Shown here in pieces: positions 50,042-59,831 of a stretch of DNA of 64,000 nt. The translations under genes and the position numbers were made by a program. The first letter of the stretch is position 1. Every line of letters starts with the position of its first letter. Under the pieces are notes generated by a model. The model had not been told where the DNA came from, did no database searches, and saw nothing but the letters and a program-made list of their open reading frames with translations. The stretch is from [Bacteroides] pectinophilus (GTDB lineage: Bacteria > Bacillota > Clostridia > Lachnospirales > Lachnospiraceae), in NCBI GenBank assembly GCA_025146925.1, contig CP102260.1, positions 449,001-513,000 of the forward strand, written 5' to 3'.

Positions 50042-50953
50042 ATGAGACTTAAGAAGTTATTATGTGCATCACTGTCAGTGATGATGGTGGCAGGAGCACT
50101 TACAGCGTGTGGCAGTTCAGCAGCTTCAGATGACGGCAGTGCAGCAGGCAGCGGAGCAGCTAATGCAGAGGAGCTTACAGGAAGCATTACGGCAGCGGGT
50201 TCATCAGCACTTAAGCCACTTGCAGATGATGCAGCAGACGCATTCAATGAGAAGTACCCTGATGTAAACATCACAATTGATGCAGGCGGTTCAGGTGAAG
50301 GACTTAAGCAGGTATCCGAGGGAACAGTTAATATCGGTAACTCAGATGTTGAGGCAGCAGAGAAGCTTGACGCAGCAAAGGCATCAGCACTTGTAGACCA
50401 CAGAGTATGTGTAGTTACAATGGCACCTATCGTTAACAGGAGTGTTACGGCCGGCGGTGTTAAGGATCTTACGACACAGCAGCTTACAGACATATTTACA
50501 GGTAAGATTACTAACTGGAAAGAAGTTGGCGGAGCTGATGAGGCAATCGTTCTTGTAACACGCCCTGAGTCATCAGGTACAAGAGCTACATTCAAGAAGT
50601 ATGCAATTGGCGGAGCTGCAGAGGCATCTAACAAGTCAATGGAAACAGATGATTCAGGTGTCCTTCTTAAGAATGTTAAGGATACAAAGGGTGCAATCGG
50701 TTATGTTGCTCTTTCATATCTTGTAAGTAATCCCGGCGTAGATACACTTTCACTTAACGGTGTAGCACCTACACTTGAGAATACATACGCAGGCAAGTAT
50801 CCTGTATGGACATATGAGCATATGTATACAAAGGGTGAGCCTGACAAGACAGCTAAGGCATTTCTTGAGTACATCATGTCAGATGAGTACGGCAAGAAGA
50901 TGGAATCACTTGGCTATGGTGTATCATCAAAGATGCAGGTAAAGGAACACTAA
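50042..50953 (+). CDS. pstS: Phosphate-binding lipoprotein PstS
   Basis: 303 residues. Lipobox LTAC at about residue 22, a Ser/Ala/Gly-rich linker, then a periplasmic-binding-protein fold with ITAAGSSALKPL and the phosphate contacts in TRPESSGTRATF. It captures phosphate outside the membrane for the PstCAB transporter encoded next. ATG 50042 follows GGAGG. Regulation by phosphate starvation is likely from the repeats upstream. Confidence 0.95.
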   Translation: MRLKKLLCASLSVMMVAGALTACGSSAASDDGSAAGSGAANAEELTGSITAAGSSALKPLADDAADAFNEKYPDVNITIDAGGSGEGLKQVSEGTVNIGNSDVEAAEKLDAAKASALVDHRVCVVTMAPIVNRSVTAGGVKDLTTQQLTDIFTGKITNWKEVGGADEAIVLVTRPESSGTRATFKKYAIGGAAEASNKSMETDDSGVLLKNVKDTKGAIGYVALSYLVSNPGVDTLSLNGVAPTLENTYAGKYPVWTYEHMYTKGEPDKTAKAFLEYIMSDEYGKKMESLGYGVSSKMQVKEH

Positions 50954-51004
50954 TCAGCATATAATCGGAAACAAGTCCAAGACATTAGATTAATTGGTAT
51001 ATAA

Positions 51005-51032
51005 GGCGGGCGCCTATGGGGGGATGCCCGCC
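51005..51032 (+). other. Intercistronic hairpin between pstS and pstC
   Basis: GGCGGGC (51005-51011) pairs with GCCCGCC (51026-51032); no U tract follows. Such hairpins often stabilise the mRNA of the abundant binding protein against 3' decay. Confidence 0.6.
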
Positions 51033-51083
51033 AATTAGTACATAAGACAGAATCCGAAGATATGAGCAGAAATGAGGTAGACA

Positions 51084-52025
51084 ATGAATAGTAAAAAAGG
51101 TATGTTTCTCAAGGAATATCTGTGGAGAACAATCGTTACGATATGCGGACTGTTTGTTATCGTACTGACACTTGTTATAGGCGGTTTCCTTGTATATAAG
51201 GGCTCCGGAACATTTACGAAATTCGGACACAGCATAGGTGAATTCCTTTTCTCGGCAGACTGGGCACCTGTTGATAATATTACCGGAGGAGGAAGCGTGG
51301 GAACACGAATCTTCATTGTCGGATCATTATGCACATGTGGTCTTGGATTACTTATAGCAACGCCTTTTGCAATCGGTTCAGCGATATTTATGACAGAGAT
51401 ATCACCTAAGTTTGGCGAAAAGTTCTATCGTCCGGTCATTCAGATATTTGCGGGTATTCCGTCCGTAGTATACGGATGGGTAGGCCTTACGGTGCTTGTA
51501 CCGGCTATAAAGACAATATTTAACAGACAGGTTGGACATTCGATTCTTGCGGCAGGACTTGTACTTGCAATTATGATATTCCCGACGATAACGAGTGTGT
51601 CGGCAGATGCGATACGTGCAATACCTAAGGAATTCAGGCTTGGAGCTTATGGAATGGGCTCAACCAGATGGCAGACTACATATAAGATAGTTCTTCCGGC
51701 AGCAGCACCGGGAATATTCTCGGCAGTAATTCTCGGACTTGCAAGAGCATTTGGTGAAGCACTTGCGGTAGCGATGGTAATAGGTCAGACAACAGCTCTG
51801 CCTACAGGAATATTCTCGACGACAAAGTCTCTTACAACAGAGATTACAGCACAGATGGGTAATGCCATGGAAGGCGGCGAGACTAAGACCGCATTGTGGA
51901 CACTGGCACTGTTGTTATTTATCATATCACTGCTCTTTATATTCCTCATCCATTACTTCTCAGGAAAGAAGCCTGATGATGACGGAGCGGTAAAGGAAAA
52001 GAAGGGAGGAAGAAGCCATGCATAA
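51084..52025 (+). CDS. pstC: Phosphate ABC transporter permease PstC
   Basis: 313 residues with six membrane segments and the permease loop (EAA-type) around GAYGMGSTRWQTTYKIVLPAA, which contacts PstB. It forms the membrane channel with PstA. The ATG follows GAGGTAGACA. It overlaps pstA by eight bases, so their synthesis is coupled. Confidence 0.94.
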   Translation: MNSKKGMFLKEYLWRTIVTICGLFVIVLTLVIGGFLVYKGSGTFTKFGHSIGEFLFSADWAPVDNITGGGSVGTRIFIVGSLCTCGLGLLIATPFAIGSAIFMTEISPKFGEKFYRPVIQIFAGIPSVVYGWVGLTVLVPAIKTIFNRQVGHSILAAGLVLAIMIFPTITSVSADAIRAIPKEFRLGAYGMGSTRWQTTYKIVLPAAAPGIFSAVILGLARAFGEALAVAMVIGQTTALPTGIFSTTKSLTTEITAQMGNAMEGGETKTALWTLALLLFIISLLFIFLIHYFSGKKPDDDGAVKEKKGGRSHA

Positions 52026-52896
52026 CAAAATAAAGCGCGCGATAGGCGCAGACAGAATTATGACCGTTGTATTTTATTGTGTTGCAGTATTTTTCTTCGT
52101 ACTCCTTGCAGCATTTGCGGGATATGTAATAATAAAGGGCTTCATGGGTGCAACACCGGAGATGTTCAGGTTTCAACGCCGCGGAAGTATAGGAAACCAG
52201 TTATTTAATACTATTTATCTTGTGTTTCTTTCACTTCTTATAACTGTTCCCATCGGAGCGCTTGCAGGAATATATCTTGCAAAATACGCCAGAGAGGGAG
52301 CACTTACAAAATTTATAAGAATATGTATCGAGACACTGTCATCACTTCCTTCAATTGTTGTCGGACTGTTCGGATATCTTATATTTCTTGTTATCATGGG
52401 ACTTGATAAGAGCCTTATGGCGGGTGCGTTGTCAGTATCAATACTTACACTTCCGCTTATAACAACGACAACGGAGGATGCGATAAGAGGTTTGCCTGAG
52501 GGATATTTTCAGGCGAGTATGGGTCTCGGCTCTACGAGATGGCAGGCAATATTCCATGTGCTTCTTCCGGCATGTCTTCCGAGAATTATGACAGGAATAA
52601 TTCTTGCAGCAGGACGTGGATTCGGCGAGGCTGCCGTGCTTCTGTATACAACCGGTTCGGGAACCAACATAAGATGGGGCAACTGGAATCTCGCTTCACA
52701 TACATGCCCGCTCAATCCGTTCCGCTCAGCTGAGACACTTTCACTCCAGATATGGGATCTGCAGGTTAACGGACAGAATCAGGACCTTGCCAATCTTGCA
52801 TCGGCAGTCCTTCTTATTCTGGTCCTTGCATTCAGTATAGGAGCCAATATCCTGAGTAACAGACTTAATAAGAAAAATGCCGGTGAGAAGGCCTGA
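52018..52896 (+). CDS. pstA: Phosphate ABC transporter permease PstA
   Basis: 292 residues with six membrane segments and the permease loop around ASMGLGSTRWQAIFHVLLPA. Partner of PstC. A segment FNTIYLVFLSLLITVPIGALAGIY-like (here in pieces near residue 65) is typical. pstB follows after 24 bases. Confidence 0.94.
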   Translation: MHNKIKRAIGADRIMTVVFYCVAVFFFVLLAAFAGYVIIKGFMGATPEMFRFQRRGSIGNQLFNTIYLVFLSLLITVPIGALAGIYLAKYAREGALTKFIRICIETLSSLPSIVVGLFGYLIFLVIMGLDKSLMAGALSVSILTLPLITTTTEDAIRGLPEGYFQASMGLGSTRWQAIFHVLLPACLPRIMTGIILAAGRGFGEAAVLLYTTGSGTNIRWGNWNLASHTCPLNPFRSAETLSLQIWDLQVNGQNQDLANLASAVLLILVLAFSIGANILSNRLNKKNAGEKA

Positions 52897-52920
52897 CATA
52901 TTTGCGAAAGGAATTAATAT

Positions 52921-53676
52921 ATGGAAAACAGTAAATTTGAAGTAAAAAATCTGAATCTGCATTATGGCGCTTTCCATGCATTGAAAAATATTAACATGGA
53001 TATTGCAAAGAATGAGATAACTGCATTTATCGGCCCATCCGGCTGCGGTAAATCAACATTTTTAAAGACGCTTAACAGAATGAATGACCTTGTAGAGGGT
53101 GTTAAGATAGACGGCAATATATACCTTGACGGAGTTGACATATATAATGACATGGACGCTATTTCGCTGAGACACCGCGTCGGTATGGTGTTCCAGCAGC
53201 CGAATCCATTTCCAAAGAGTGTATATGACAATATCGCGTACGGACCAAGACTGTTCGGCGTGCGTAAGAAGGCAGAGCTTGACGAGATAGTTGAGCGTTC
53301 GCTCCGTCAGGCGGCGATATGGGATGAGCTTAAGGACAGACTTAAAAAGAGCGCGCTCGGATTATCGGGAGGACAGCAGCAGAGACTTTGTATAGCAAGA
53401 ACGCTTGCGGTTGAGCCTGAGGTAATTCTTATGGATGAGCCTACATCGGCACTTGACCCGATATCAACATCGAAGATAGAAGACCTTGTTGTTGAGCTTA
53501 AGAAGAAGTATACAATAGTTATGGTAACACATAATATGCAGCAGGCAACCCGTGTATCTGATAAGACAGTATTTTTCCTGCTTGGTGAGGTTATAGAGGC
53601 AGCACCGACAGAAGAATTATTCTCAATGCCTAAGGATAAGAGAACAGAAGATTATATAACAGGGAGGTTCGGTTGA
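52921..53676 (+). CDS. pstB: Phosphate ABC transporter ATPase PstB
   Basis: 251 residues. Walker [11 protein letters not shown] loop in [11 protein letters not shown], signature LSGGQQQRL, Walker [12 protein letters not shown] and switch His in VTHNMQQA. Drives phosphate import through PstCA. Its stop codon overlaps the phoU start (TGATG). Confidence 0.96.
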   Translation: MENSKFEVKNLNLHYGAFHALKNINMDIAKNEITAFIGPSGCGKSTFLKTLNRMNDLVEGVKIDGNIYLDGVDIYNDMDAISLRHRVGMVFQQPNPFPKSVYDNIAYGPRLFGVRKKAELDEIVERSLRQAAIWDELKDRLKKSALGLSGGQQQRLCIARTLAVEPEVILMDEPTSALDPISTSKIEDLVVELKKKYTIVMVTHNMQQATRVSDKTVFFLLGEVIEAAPTEELFSMPKDKRTEDYITGRFG

Positions 53677-54329
53677 TGAGAAATCGTTTCGACAAACAGT
53701 TAGTGCAGCTTAATGATTATATGCTTGAGATGGGAAGCCTCATAGAGCAGTCCATTGAAATGTGTGTCAAAGCCCTGGTGAGTCAGGATGAGGCAATAGC
53801 AAAGCAGACAATAGAGGCAGATGATGATATCGACCATCAGGAAAAGAAGATAGAGGATCTGTGTCTCCAGCTTCTCCTTCAGCAGCAGCCGGTAGCGTCA
53901 GACATGAGAATAATCTCATCGGCGCTTAAGATGGTAACTGACATGGAGCGTATCGGTGATCAGGCAGCGGATATATGTGAGGTGGCAATGGAGATGTCAG
54001 AGCTTACGTATATGAAGAAGCTTGAGCATATCCAGAGTATGGCAAAGGAGACAACCGTAATGGTTGTTAAAGCTGTTGAAGCATATGTCCACAAGGACCA
54101 GACACTTGCCGAGGAAGTAATTGCAAGGGATGATACTGTGGACAGACTTTTCAACGAGGTTAAAAAAGAGCTTATCACCCTTATCAACCAGAATGCAGAG
54201 AATGGCGGGCAGGCAGTTGATTTTCTCATGATAGCTAAGTATTTTGAGAGAATCGGTGACCATGCAACCAATATTGCAGAATGGGTAATATACTCAATAA
54301 CAGGTGAGCATAACGATTATAATCATTAA
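53676..54329 (+). CDS. phoU: Phosphate uptake regulator PhoU
   Basis: 217 residues forming two three-helix PhoU repeats, each with the metal-binding E/D-rich motif (DMRIISSALKMVTDMERIGD in the first, AKYFERIGDHATNIAEW in the second). PhoU links Pst activity to the Pho two-component system and limits phosphate uptake. ATG 53676 overlaps pstB by one base. Convergent with the DUF4173 gene three bases away. Confidence 0.95.
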   Translation: MRNRFDKQLVQLNDYMLEMGSLIEQSIEMCVKALVSQDEAIAKQTIEADDDIDHQEKKIEDLCLQLLLQQQPVASDMRIISSALKMVTDMERIGDQAADICEVAMEMSELTYMKKLEHIQSMAKETTVMVVKAVEAYVHKDQTLAEEVIARDDTVDRLFNEVKKELITLINQNAENGGQAVDFLMIAKYFERIGDHATNIAEWVIYSITGEHNDYNH

Positions 54330-54332
54330 TTA

Positions 54333-55934
54333 TTAATAATGATTTAAACCTTTGTATCTGCATAGGGCAGTGTAACGGGACAGATTAAATGTTCTCAGTG
54401 GCACTGCCCTTTTTCTGTCCGTTTCATTTGCATCCAGTTTGCAGCCCCATTCCATAAGGCAGTTTTTATAGTATGAATCTGATTCTGCCTTACGGCACAT
54501 ATTTTCAAAACCGCTGTTCATTAATATCGGAGCTGCATCAAATGAAAGCCCGGTGAGGTGAATGATATCATTGCGCACATCCGGGCCGTTATAACCTTCA
54601 GAAGCCAGTCTGCGCTGCATTGCACTGTAATTATACCGTGCAGTGACATAGTCGGGACGCGAGAATGAAAACATTACAAATATTATTGTAACGGCAGTAA
54701 CAAAATATCCGAAAAGATTAAAATTACGCCGGAATATATTGATTAATATTCCAATCATGATAACAGCAATAGCGGCAAGTGCCCACAGAACGGATATCCT
54801 CAAAAATGTAAGATTGTAAGCCTTTATGTACATTATCATACGCAGGGCACTTGAAAATGTCATGATATATGTGCAGCCGCAGATAATGGTAAGTATTACA
54901 TTAAGCGCGCGTGATACCCTGTAATAGTGAAGACATGCAAGAACTATAATGATATTAATGATACATACAAACAGCAGCTGGAAGAAACCGCTCCTTGCGT
55001 ATTCGGCGTAGGTGCAGCCTGAAGGCAGGGCTGCGGCACCGGTCATGCCTGCAAACTGCACAAGGCAGAAAAGTACATATACAAAGCACAATATCCCTGT
55101 AAATGTTATGGCAGTCACCGGGTTATGAACGGCACTGACATGATTGTCTGACGGCATGTGCCCTTCACATAAAAATGACCATGTGCAGAAGGCTGCCATG
55201 AATGCAAAAACGCCCATTAATAATATTACATACAGGTCAGAGATAATATCATTAAATATGTCTATAATGTCAAAGTTCAATACTGACAGATAATTAAAAA
55301 TATCAGAGATGATATTGCCGAATATGGCGTCAGCACCGGCAAGCAGCCAGACTACAATAAGAAGCAGGGGAACTGCTATCAGTATTCCGAGAAGAATGCT
55401 CTTTGCCATGGGAGATATGCTTAGGCGGTGCATTTTTGCGGCATCAGAATTATCGGTATTACCCGAAACACTGCCGGAACGCGCCGCTTTTAAAGCTTTG
55501 CGGCATTCATACGCATCGTGAAATGGTTTTGGAATAAACTCAAAGCATCCTATAATGATGCGCATGACTGAGCAGAGATGCTTTGCAAAGCTCCAGCCAC
55601 CGGTGGTGTATACCGCACACAGAAAATAGCAGTTCATGAGTACAAATATTGCAAGCTTATTAAGAATTATCATGGGTATACAGTCTGTAATGCATGTCGA
55701 TATGCCAAGAAGCAGCACGGCAGCTTCATAGAAAATGCATTCATGCGGAACCGCATTACGAAATTGCAATCCGTTCCTTCGGGCAGCAAAAAGCCTGAAC
55801 ATCACAACAGTTCCGGCCACAAACAGCGGGAATGTAATCCCTGACGGATTGTGGTAGAGGCAGAATACATAGAATATTGAGTACAGTGCGCAGCCTCTCA
55901 GATAAAATCCTGTATTATTAATATTTACTCCCAT
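54333..55934 (-). CDS. DUF4173-family membrane protein
   Basis: 533 residues with about twelve membrane segments; the C-terminal quarter is a soluble region with RPDYVTARYNYSAMQRR and a LTGLSFDAAP stretch, as in DUF4173 proteins. Function unknown. It starts nine bases after an XRE gene and behind a DUF2975 gene, all in the same direction, so the three probably form one unit. The start has AAGGAG somewhat far upstream. Confidence 0.8.
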   Translation of the reverse strand: MGVNINNTGFYLRGCALYSIFYVFCLYHNPSGITFPLFVAGTVVMFRLFAARRNGLQFRNAVPHECIFYEAAVLLLGISTCITDCIPMIILNKLAIFVLMNCYFLCAVYTTGGWSFAKHLCSVMRIIIGCFEFIPKPFHDAYECRKALKAARSGSVSGNTDNSDAAKMHRLSISPMAKSILLGILIAVPLLLIVVWLLAGADAIFGNIISDIFNYLSVLNFDIIDIFNDIISDLYVILLMGVFAFMAAFCTWSFLCEGHMPSDNHVSAVHNPVTAITFTGILCFVYVLFCLVQFAGMTGAAALPSGCTYAEYARSGFFQLLFVCIINIIIVLACLHYYRVSRALNVILTIICGCTYIMTFSSALRMIMYIKAYNLTFLRISVLWALAAIAVIMIGILINIFRRNFNLFGYFVTAVTIIFVMFSFSRPDYVTARYNYSAMQRRLASEGYNGPDVRNDIIHLTGLSFDAAPILMNSGFENMCRKAESDSYYKNCLMEWGCKLDANETDRKRAVPLRTFNLSRYTALCRYKGLNHY

Positions 55935-55942
55935 ATTAAGTA

Positions 55943-56158
55943 TTACTCCTTCCCGTCTTCAACGTATTCAATAATATCACCCGGCTGGCAGTCAAGCGCG
56001 CGGCATATTGCATCAAGCGTTGAAAGTCTTATTGCTTTGGCCTTGCCCGTCTTTAGAATTGAGAGATTGGCAAGTGTTATATCAACCTCCGATGCCAGTT
56101 CGGTAAGACTTTTTTTGCGTTGAGCCATAACAACGTCAAGATTAATGCGTATAGCCAT
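55943..56158 (-). CDS. Small Cro/C1-type regulator (YozG-like)
   Basis: 71 residues, almost entirely a helix-turn-helix domain: RKKSLTELASEVDITLANLSILKTGKAKAI, ending GDIIEYVEDGKE. This type is nearly always paired with a DUF2975 membrane protein, as here, and the pair is thought to work as a membrane-linked regulatory module (inference). Start behind ATGGAGATG. Confidence 0.88.
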   Translation of the reverse strand: MAIRINLDVVMAQRKKSLTELASEVDITLANLSILKTGKAKAIRLSTLDAICRALDCQPGDIIEYVEDGKE

Positions 56159-56205
56159 TAAAACATCTCCATTCGTTTCAGGATTTATTCCCGGTATTAG
56201 TGTAT

Positions 56206-56679
56206 TCAGATTGTAAGGTCATTCTCGGTCTTGTAGCTGACTGCTTTTTCAAATACCTGCGCCAGTACGCGGCTGAACATTCCGGCCACAAAGAACGTGA
56301 TGATTACAATTATGGCAGCAGGTGACAGATAAAGAAAAAGCCGGATACATGTGATGCCTGATATAAGAAATGCATATAGTCCCATCCTTCTGAGGCTTGT
56401 AACGTTGGAATATACAAAGCAGTCATCTGCAAGCACGGTGGCAAACATCTTCCTCAGCTCTGCGATTATAGATATTGTAAATGCACCTGCCGAGGCAAAT
56501 AGTAACCACATGACCAGGAAGTATCTTGCAAAAAAGCTGCTGTAATTCCCATAAAAATGTATAAGGGCGGGAAGTGCAAGCCATGTTATAATGGCACACA
56601 CAAATGCAATATCAAGGAGCAGCTTCGTAAAACGGGTAACGTTAAAGACATTATTCCTGCCGGTAGTGTTTGTATTCAT
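56206..56679 (-). CDS. DUF2975-family membrane protein
   Basis: 157 residues with four membrane segments and the family stretch ELRKMFATVLADDCFVYSNVTSLRRMG between segments 2 and 3. Partner of the YozG-like regulator downstream; it may sense membrane state and hold or release the regulator. Start behind ATGGAGGATTAAT. Confidence 0.88.
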   Translation of the reverse strand: MNTNTTGRNNVFNVTRFTKLLLDIAFVCAIITWLALPALIHFYGNYSSFFARYFLVMWLLFASAGAFTISIIAELRKMFATVLADDCFVYSNVTSLRRMGLYAFLISGITCIRLFLYLSPAAIIVIITFFVAGMFSRVLAQVFEKAVSYKTENDLTI

Positions 56680-56822
56680 ATTAATCCTCCATTCATGCCC
56701 GTAAAATCGTTTGATTTTGTTATCGGTTCACGGTTATCAGTTTAGTTAATGTATACACCATGATTAATCAAAAGTCAATAAAAATTTATTGAAAAACGAT
56801 AAAAACGCATAAGACACTGACA

Positions 56823-56851
56823 TTGAAAAACGGTACTTTATGTGTTAAAAT
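56823..56851 (+). promoter_or_regulatory. Promoter of the HD-GYP/luxS operon
   Basis: TTGAAA (56823-56828), 17 bases, TAAAAT (56846-56851), about 50 bases before the first gene. Confidence 0.6.
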
Positions 56852-56904
56852 AAAACAAAGTGTGGACGTGAATAAAATATATGAAAATATATGGGAGAGA
56901 GCAT

Positions 56905-57996
56905 ATGGCGAGACGTACAATTCTTATTATTGATGATGTTGAGTTTAACAGACGTGCAGCTGAAGGTGTTCTTAGAGATGAATATGATCTTATTCAGGCA
57001 GGCTCGGCTAAGGAGGCACTGGCAATACTTGAAAGTACTGTCCCGGATCTTATCCTGCTGGATATCGTAATGCCGGAGATGGACGGATATGAAGCGATAG
57101 GCGTGATTAAGTCAAAGAATGCGTGGAAGGGAATACCGGTAATATTTCTTACCGGCAATTCGGACACGGTGAGTGAGGTGCGCGGACTTGACCTTGGTGC
57201 TGCGGATTTTATAACAAAACCATTTGTAGCTGCTGTTATGAAGCGCAGAATCAAGACCCAGCTTGAGTTGTATGATTATGAGCATCATCTTGAAGAGCTT
57301 GTAGACGAAAAGGTGAAAGAGATAGAGAAGATGCAGGATCTGCTTTCTGTAGGTTTTGCAGAGCTTGTTGAGTGCAGGGACGGCGTGACGGGTGGACACA
57401 TAAAGAATACATCAATATATTTTACTGCATTTATTAATGAATTGCGCAAGGTTCCTAAGTATAAGAATGACCTTACGGAAGATTTTGTGCGAAGTGCAAT
57501 ACGCTCAGCACCGCTTCATGATATTGGCAAGATTGCGATATCGGATGATGTACTCCGCAAGGCAAGCCCTCTCGATAACGATGAATTTGATTATATGAAG
57601 TCACATACTGTGATAGGTGGGCAGACATTCCGCAAGATCCGTAATCAGGTTATGGATAACTATTTCATATCAACAGCGGAAGAGATGGCATTGTATCACC
57701 ATGAGCGATGGAATGGCAAGGGATATCCGTATGGACTGTCAGGTGAGGAGATACCATTGTCGGCAAGAATTATGAGTATTGTTGATGTATATGATGCGCT
57801 TACATCCAAGAGGCCATACAAAGAGCCGTACAGCCATGAGAAGTCTATGGCGATAATTGTAGAGGGACGCGGTCAGTTCTTTGATCCGGACCTTGTGGAC
57901 GAGTTTATAAAGATAAGTCCGATAATAAGTGAGTGCCTGAAGCAGAAAGAAAAGCTCAGACAGGATTATATGGGAGAAACCAGAGTTTATGAATAA
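56905..57996 (+). CDS. Response regulator with HD-GYP domain (cyclic-di-GMP phosphodiesterase type)
   Basis: 363 residues. Receiver domain with IDDVEF, phosphoacceptor Asp in LLDIVMPEMDG and Lys in TKPFV; a coiled linker; then an HD-GYP domain with PLHDIGKIAI, HTVIGGQTF, HHERWNGKGYP and the DVYDALTSKRPYK end. All metal ligands and the GYP equivalent (GKGYP) are present, so it should be active. Its 3' end overlaps luxS by eight bases. ATG 56905 follows GGGAGAGAG. No kinase is adjacent. Confidence 0.93.
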   Translation: MARRTILIIDDVEFNRRAAEGVLRDEYDLIQAGSAKEALAILESTVPDLILLDIVMPEMDGYEAIGVIKSKNAWKGIPVIFLTGNSDTVSEVRGLDLGAADFITKPFVAAVMKRRIKTQLELYDYEHHLEELVDEKVKEIEKMQDLLSVGFAELVECRDGVTGGHIKNTSIYFTAFINELRKVPKYKNDLTEDFVRSAIRSAPLHDIGKIAISDDVLRKASPLDNDEFDYMKSHTVIGGQTFRKIRNQVMDNYFISTAEEMALYHHERWNGKGYPYGLSGEEIPLSARIMSIVDVYDALTSKRPYKEPYSHEKSMAIIVEGRGQFFDPDLVDEFIKISPIISECLKQKEKLRQDYMGETRVYE

Positions 57997-58468
57997 GATA
58001 GCAAGTTTTACGGTTAATCATCTTAATCTTCTTACGGGAGTATATGTATCACGACGTGATTACATAGGAGACGAAGTTATTACAACATTTGACCTGAGAT
58101 TTACGAGACCGAATGAGGAAGCACCTATGGACACAGCGGGCATTCATTCCATAGAGCATCTTGGAGCAACATTCCTTCGTAACGACCCTGAGTGGAAGGA
58201 TAAGACTATATATTTTGGACCTATGGGATGCAGGACCGGATTCTATGTGATATTTGCCGGCGAACTCGAACCGGAGGATATAATTGATGTTCTCAGAAGA
58301 ATGGCAGACTACATACTGTCATACGAGGGCGATATACCGGGATATTCTCCTAGGGATTGCGGCAATTATCTCGATAATAATCTTAAGCTTGCCAAGATAT
58401 ACATGAATAAGTATAAGACAGAAGTGCTTGATGCACCGACACCGGACCGCATGAAGTATCCGCAGTAA
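57989..58468 (+). CDS. luxS: S-ribosylhomocysteine lyase LuxS
   Basis: 159 residues. Iron ligands in HSIEHLGATF and the later CGNY, catalytic Cys in MGCRTGFY. It cleaves S-ribosylhomocysteine to homocysteine and the precursor of autoinducer 2, as part of the activated methyl cycle. Its start lies inside the end of the HD-GYP gene, so the two are co-translated. A very strong terminator follows. Confidence 0.95.
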   Translation: MNKIASFTVNHLNLLTGVYVSRRDYIGDEVITTFDLRFTRPNEEAPMDTAGIHSIEHLGATFLRNDPEWKDKTIYFGPMGCRTGFYVIFAGELEPEDIIDVLRRMADYILSYEGDIPGYSPRDCGNYLDNNLKLAKIYMNKYKTEVLDAPTPDRMKYPQ

Positions 58469-58501
58469 CAGATGAATTACAGCAACAGTAGTGCTTAGGG
58501 C

Positions 58502-58533
58502 AATTAAAGAATAATTAAAGAATAATTAAAGAG
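58502..58533. repeat. Three 11-bp tandem repeats before the luxS terminator
   Basis: AATTAAAGAAT at 58502-58512 and 58513-58523 and AATTAAAGAG at 58524-58533; the last copy runs into the terminator stem. Confidence 0.75.
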
Positions 58534-58578
58534 CTGCCATGCCGGAATTAATATCAGGTTCCGGCATGGCAGCTCTTT
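58528..58578. terminator. Terminator of the HD-GYP/luxS operon
   Basis: A perfect 20-base stem (58528-58547 with 58559-58578) containing GCTGCCATGCCGG, an 11-base loop and A-rich/T-rich flanks, so it can work for both strands; the convergent cyclophilin gene ends 32 bases further on. Confidence 0.9.
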
Positions 58579-58609
58579 ATATTAAAATTAAAACTATCGT
58601 AATTACAAA

Positions 58610-59131
58610 TTACAGTGTCTCAGGCTCCGGATAATCTGCACCGAAAGTCTCAACAGTTACAGTCTTCATAACCTGTGGGTTACGTGGACGGTCATTCCAG
58701 TCCACATCTGTCTCTGCAATGCTGTTAAGAACATCAAAGCCTTCTGTAAGCTTACCGAAGGCAGCGTACTGTCCGTCAAGATGCGGAGCATCCTTATGCA
58801 TGATAAAGAACTGTGAACCTGCTGAATCAGGGTGCTGTGAACGTGCCATTGAAAGTACGCCTGCTGTGTGCTTAAGGTCATTCTTGAAATTGTTGCCTGA
58901 GAATTCACCGGCAATACTGTAGCCCGGACCGCCGTAGCCCATTCCCTCAGGATCGCCGCCCTGAATCATGAAACCTGAGATTACTCTGTGGAAGATAAGT
59001 CCGTCGTAGAATCCCTTGTTGATAAGTGAGATAAAGTTGTTTACTGTGTTAGGTGCGATTTCAGGATAAAGCTCAGCCTTCATTACATCGCCGTTTTCCA
59101 TTGTGAATGTTACTATTGGATTCTGTGCCAT
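58610..59131 (-). CDS. Peptidyl-prolyl cis-trans isomerase, cyclophilin type
   Basis: 173 residues of a single cyclophilin domain: FHRVISGFMIQGGDP with the catalytic Arg, SMARSQHPDSAGSQFFI and DGQYAAFGKL. No signal peptide, so it acts in the cytoplasm on protein folding. ATG 59131 follows GAAAGGACT; an in-frame ATG 18 bases upstream is less likely. Confidence 0.94.
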   Translation of the reverse strand: MAQNPIVTFTMENGDVMKAELYPEIAPNTVNNFISLINKGFYDGLIFHRVISGFMIQGGDPEGMGYGGPGYSIAGEFSGNNFKNDLKHTAGVLSMARSQHPDSAGSQFFIMHKDAPHLDGQYAAFGKLTEGFDVLNSIAETDVDWNDRPRNPQVMKTVTVETFGADYPEPETL

Positions 59132-59261
59132 TGATATAAGTCCTTTCAAATATATTATGTGCTATTAATTCTATATTGCATGATTGAAAATGTCAAATAT
59201 ACGGATAGGACTAATGGTGGCATATGCATAGTGCATGGCAGGTCAGGGTAATACATCACCA

Positions 59262-59831
59262 TCACGCATACATCACCGTGCCCAGCACTGCGGCAATAAC
59301 AATCATAAGAATAGGGGAAGCCTGTTTTGAACGCATTTTTTTATAAATGGCACCAACACATGCAAGAGTAGTAAGTATTGCTACGGCACGGATGTCAACT
59401 GCAAGTACAGAGTGGATATTCTCAAATCCGAAAAGTGCCTTAAGACCGAGCGTTACTGCGGTGGAGAGAATCAGCGCAACCACACATGGACGTATTCCTG
59501 ACAGAAAAGCCTGGACACCGCGGAATCTGAGAAGATTGTTTATAAGTGCAGCAATAATAAGAATTATGATAAATGAAGGGAGAACAACTCCAAGCGTTGC
59601 CACAAAAGCACCGGCAATTCCTGCCTGTGTCGAACCTATGAAAGTCGACATGTTGACAGCAAGCGGTCCGGGGGTTGATTCGGATATTGCGATGAAATTA
59701 ATAAATTCATCTTCACTGAGCCAGCCGTTGGACATGACAGCATCACTGATCAGCGGAATCATTCCGTATCCGCCTCCGAAGGACACTGTTCCTATCTCAA
59801 GAAATGTAAGGAAAAGCTTCAGGTATATCAT
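59262..59831 (-). CDS. Chromate transporter family protein, short form, second of pair
   Basis: 189 residues with about six membrane segments. CHR family motifs are FLEIGTVSFGGGYGMIPLI and ISESTPGPLAVNMSTFIG. Short CHR proteins occur as two unequal subunits that together equal one long ChrA; here its start overlaps the first by four bases. The substrate may be chromate or another anion, since many anaerobes carry the pair without chromate resistance. Confidence 0.9.
   Translation of the reverse strand: MIYLKLFLTFLEIGTVSFGGGYGMIPLISDAVMSNGWLSEDEFINFIAISESTPGPLAVNMSTFIGSTQAGIAGAFVATLGVVLPSFIIILIIAALINNLLRFRGVQAFLSGIRPCVVALILSTAVTLGLKALFGFENIHSVLAVDIRAVAILTTLACVGAIYKKMRSKQASPILMIVIAAVLGTVMYA

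Noticed and set aside
58502-58533. Short tandem repeats as a CRISPR array
   Set aside because: Eleven-base units without spacers next to a terminator; no cas genes and no other repeat array in the window.
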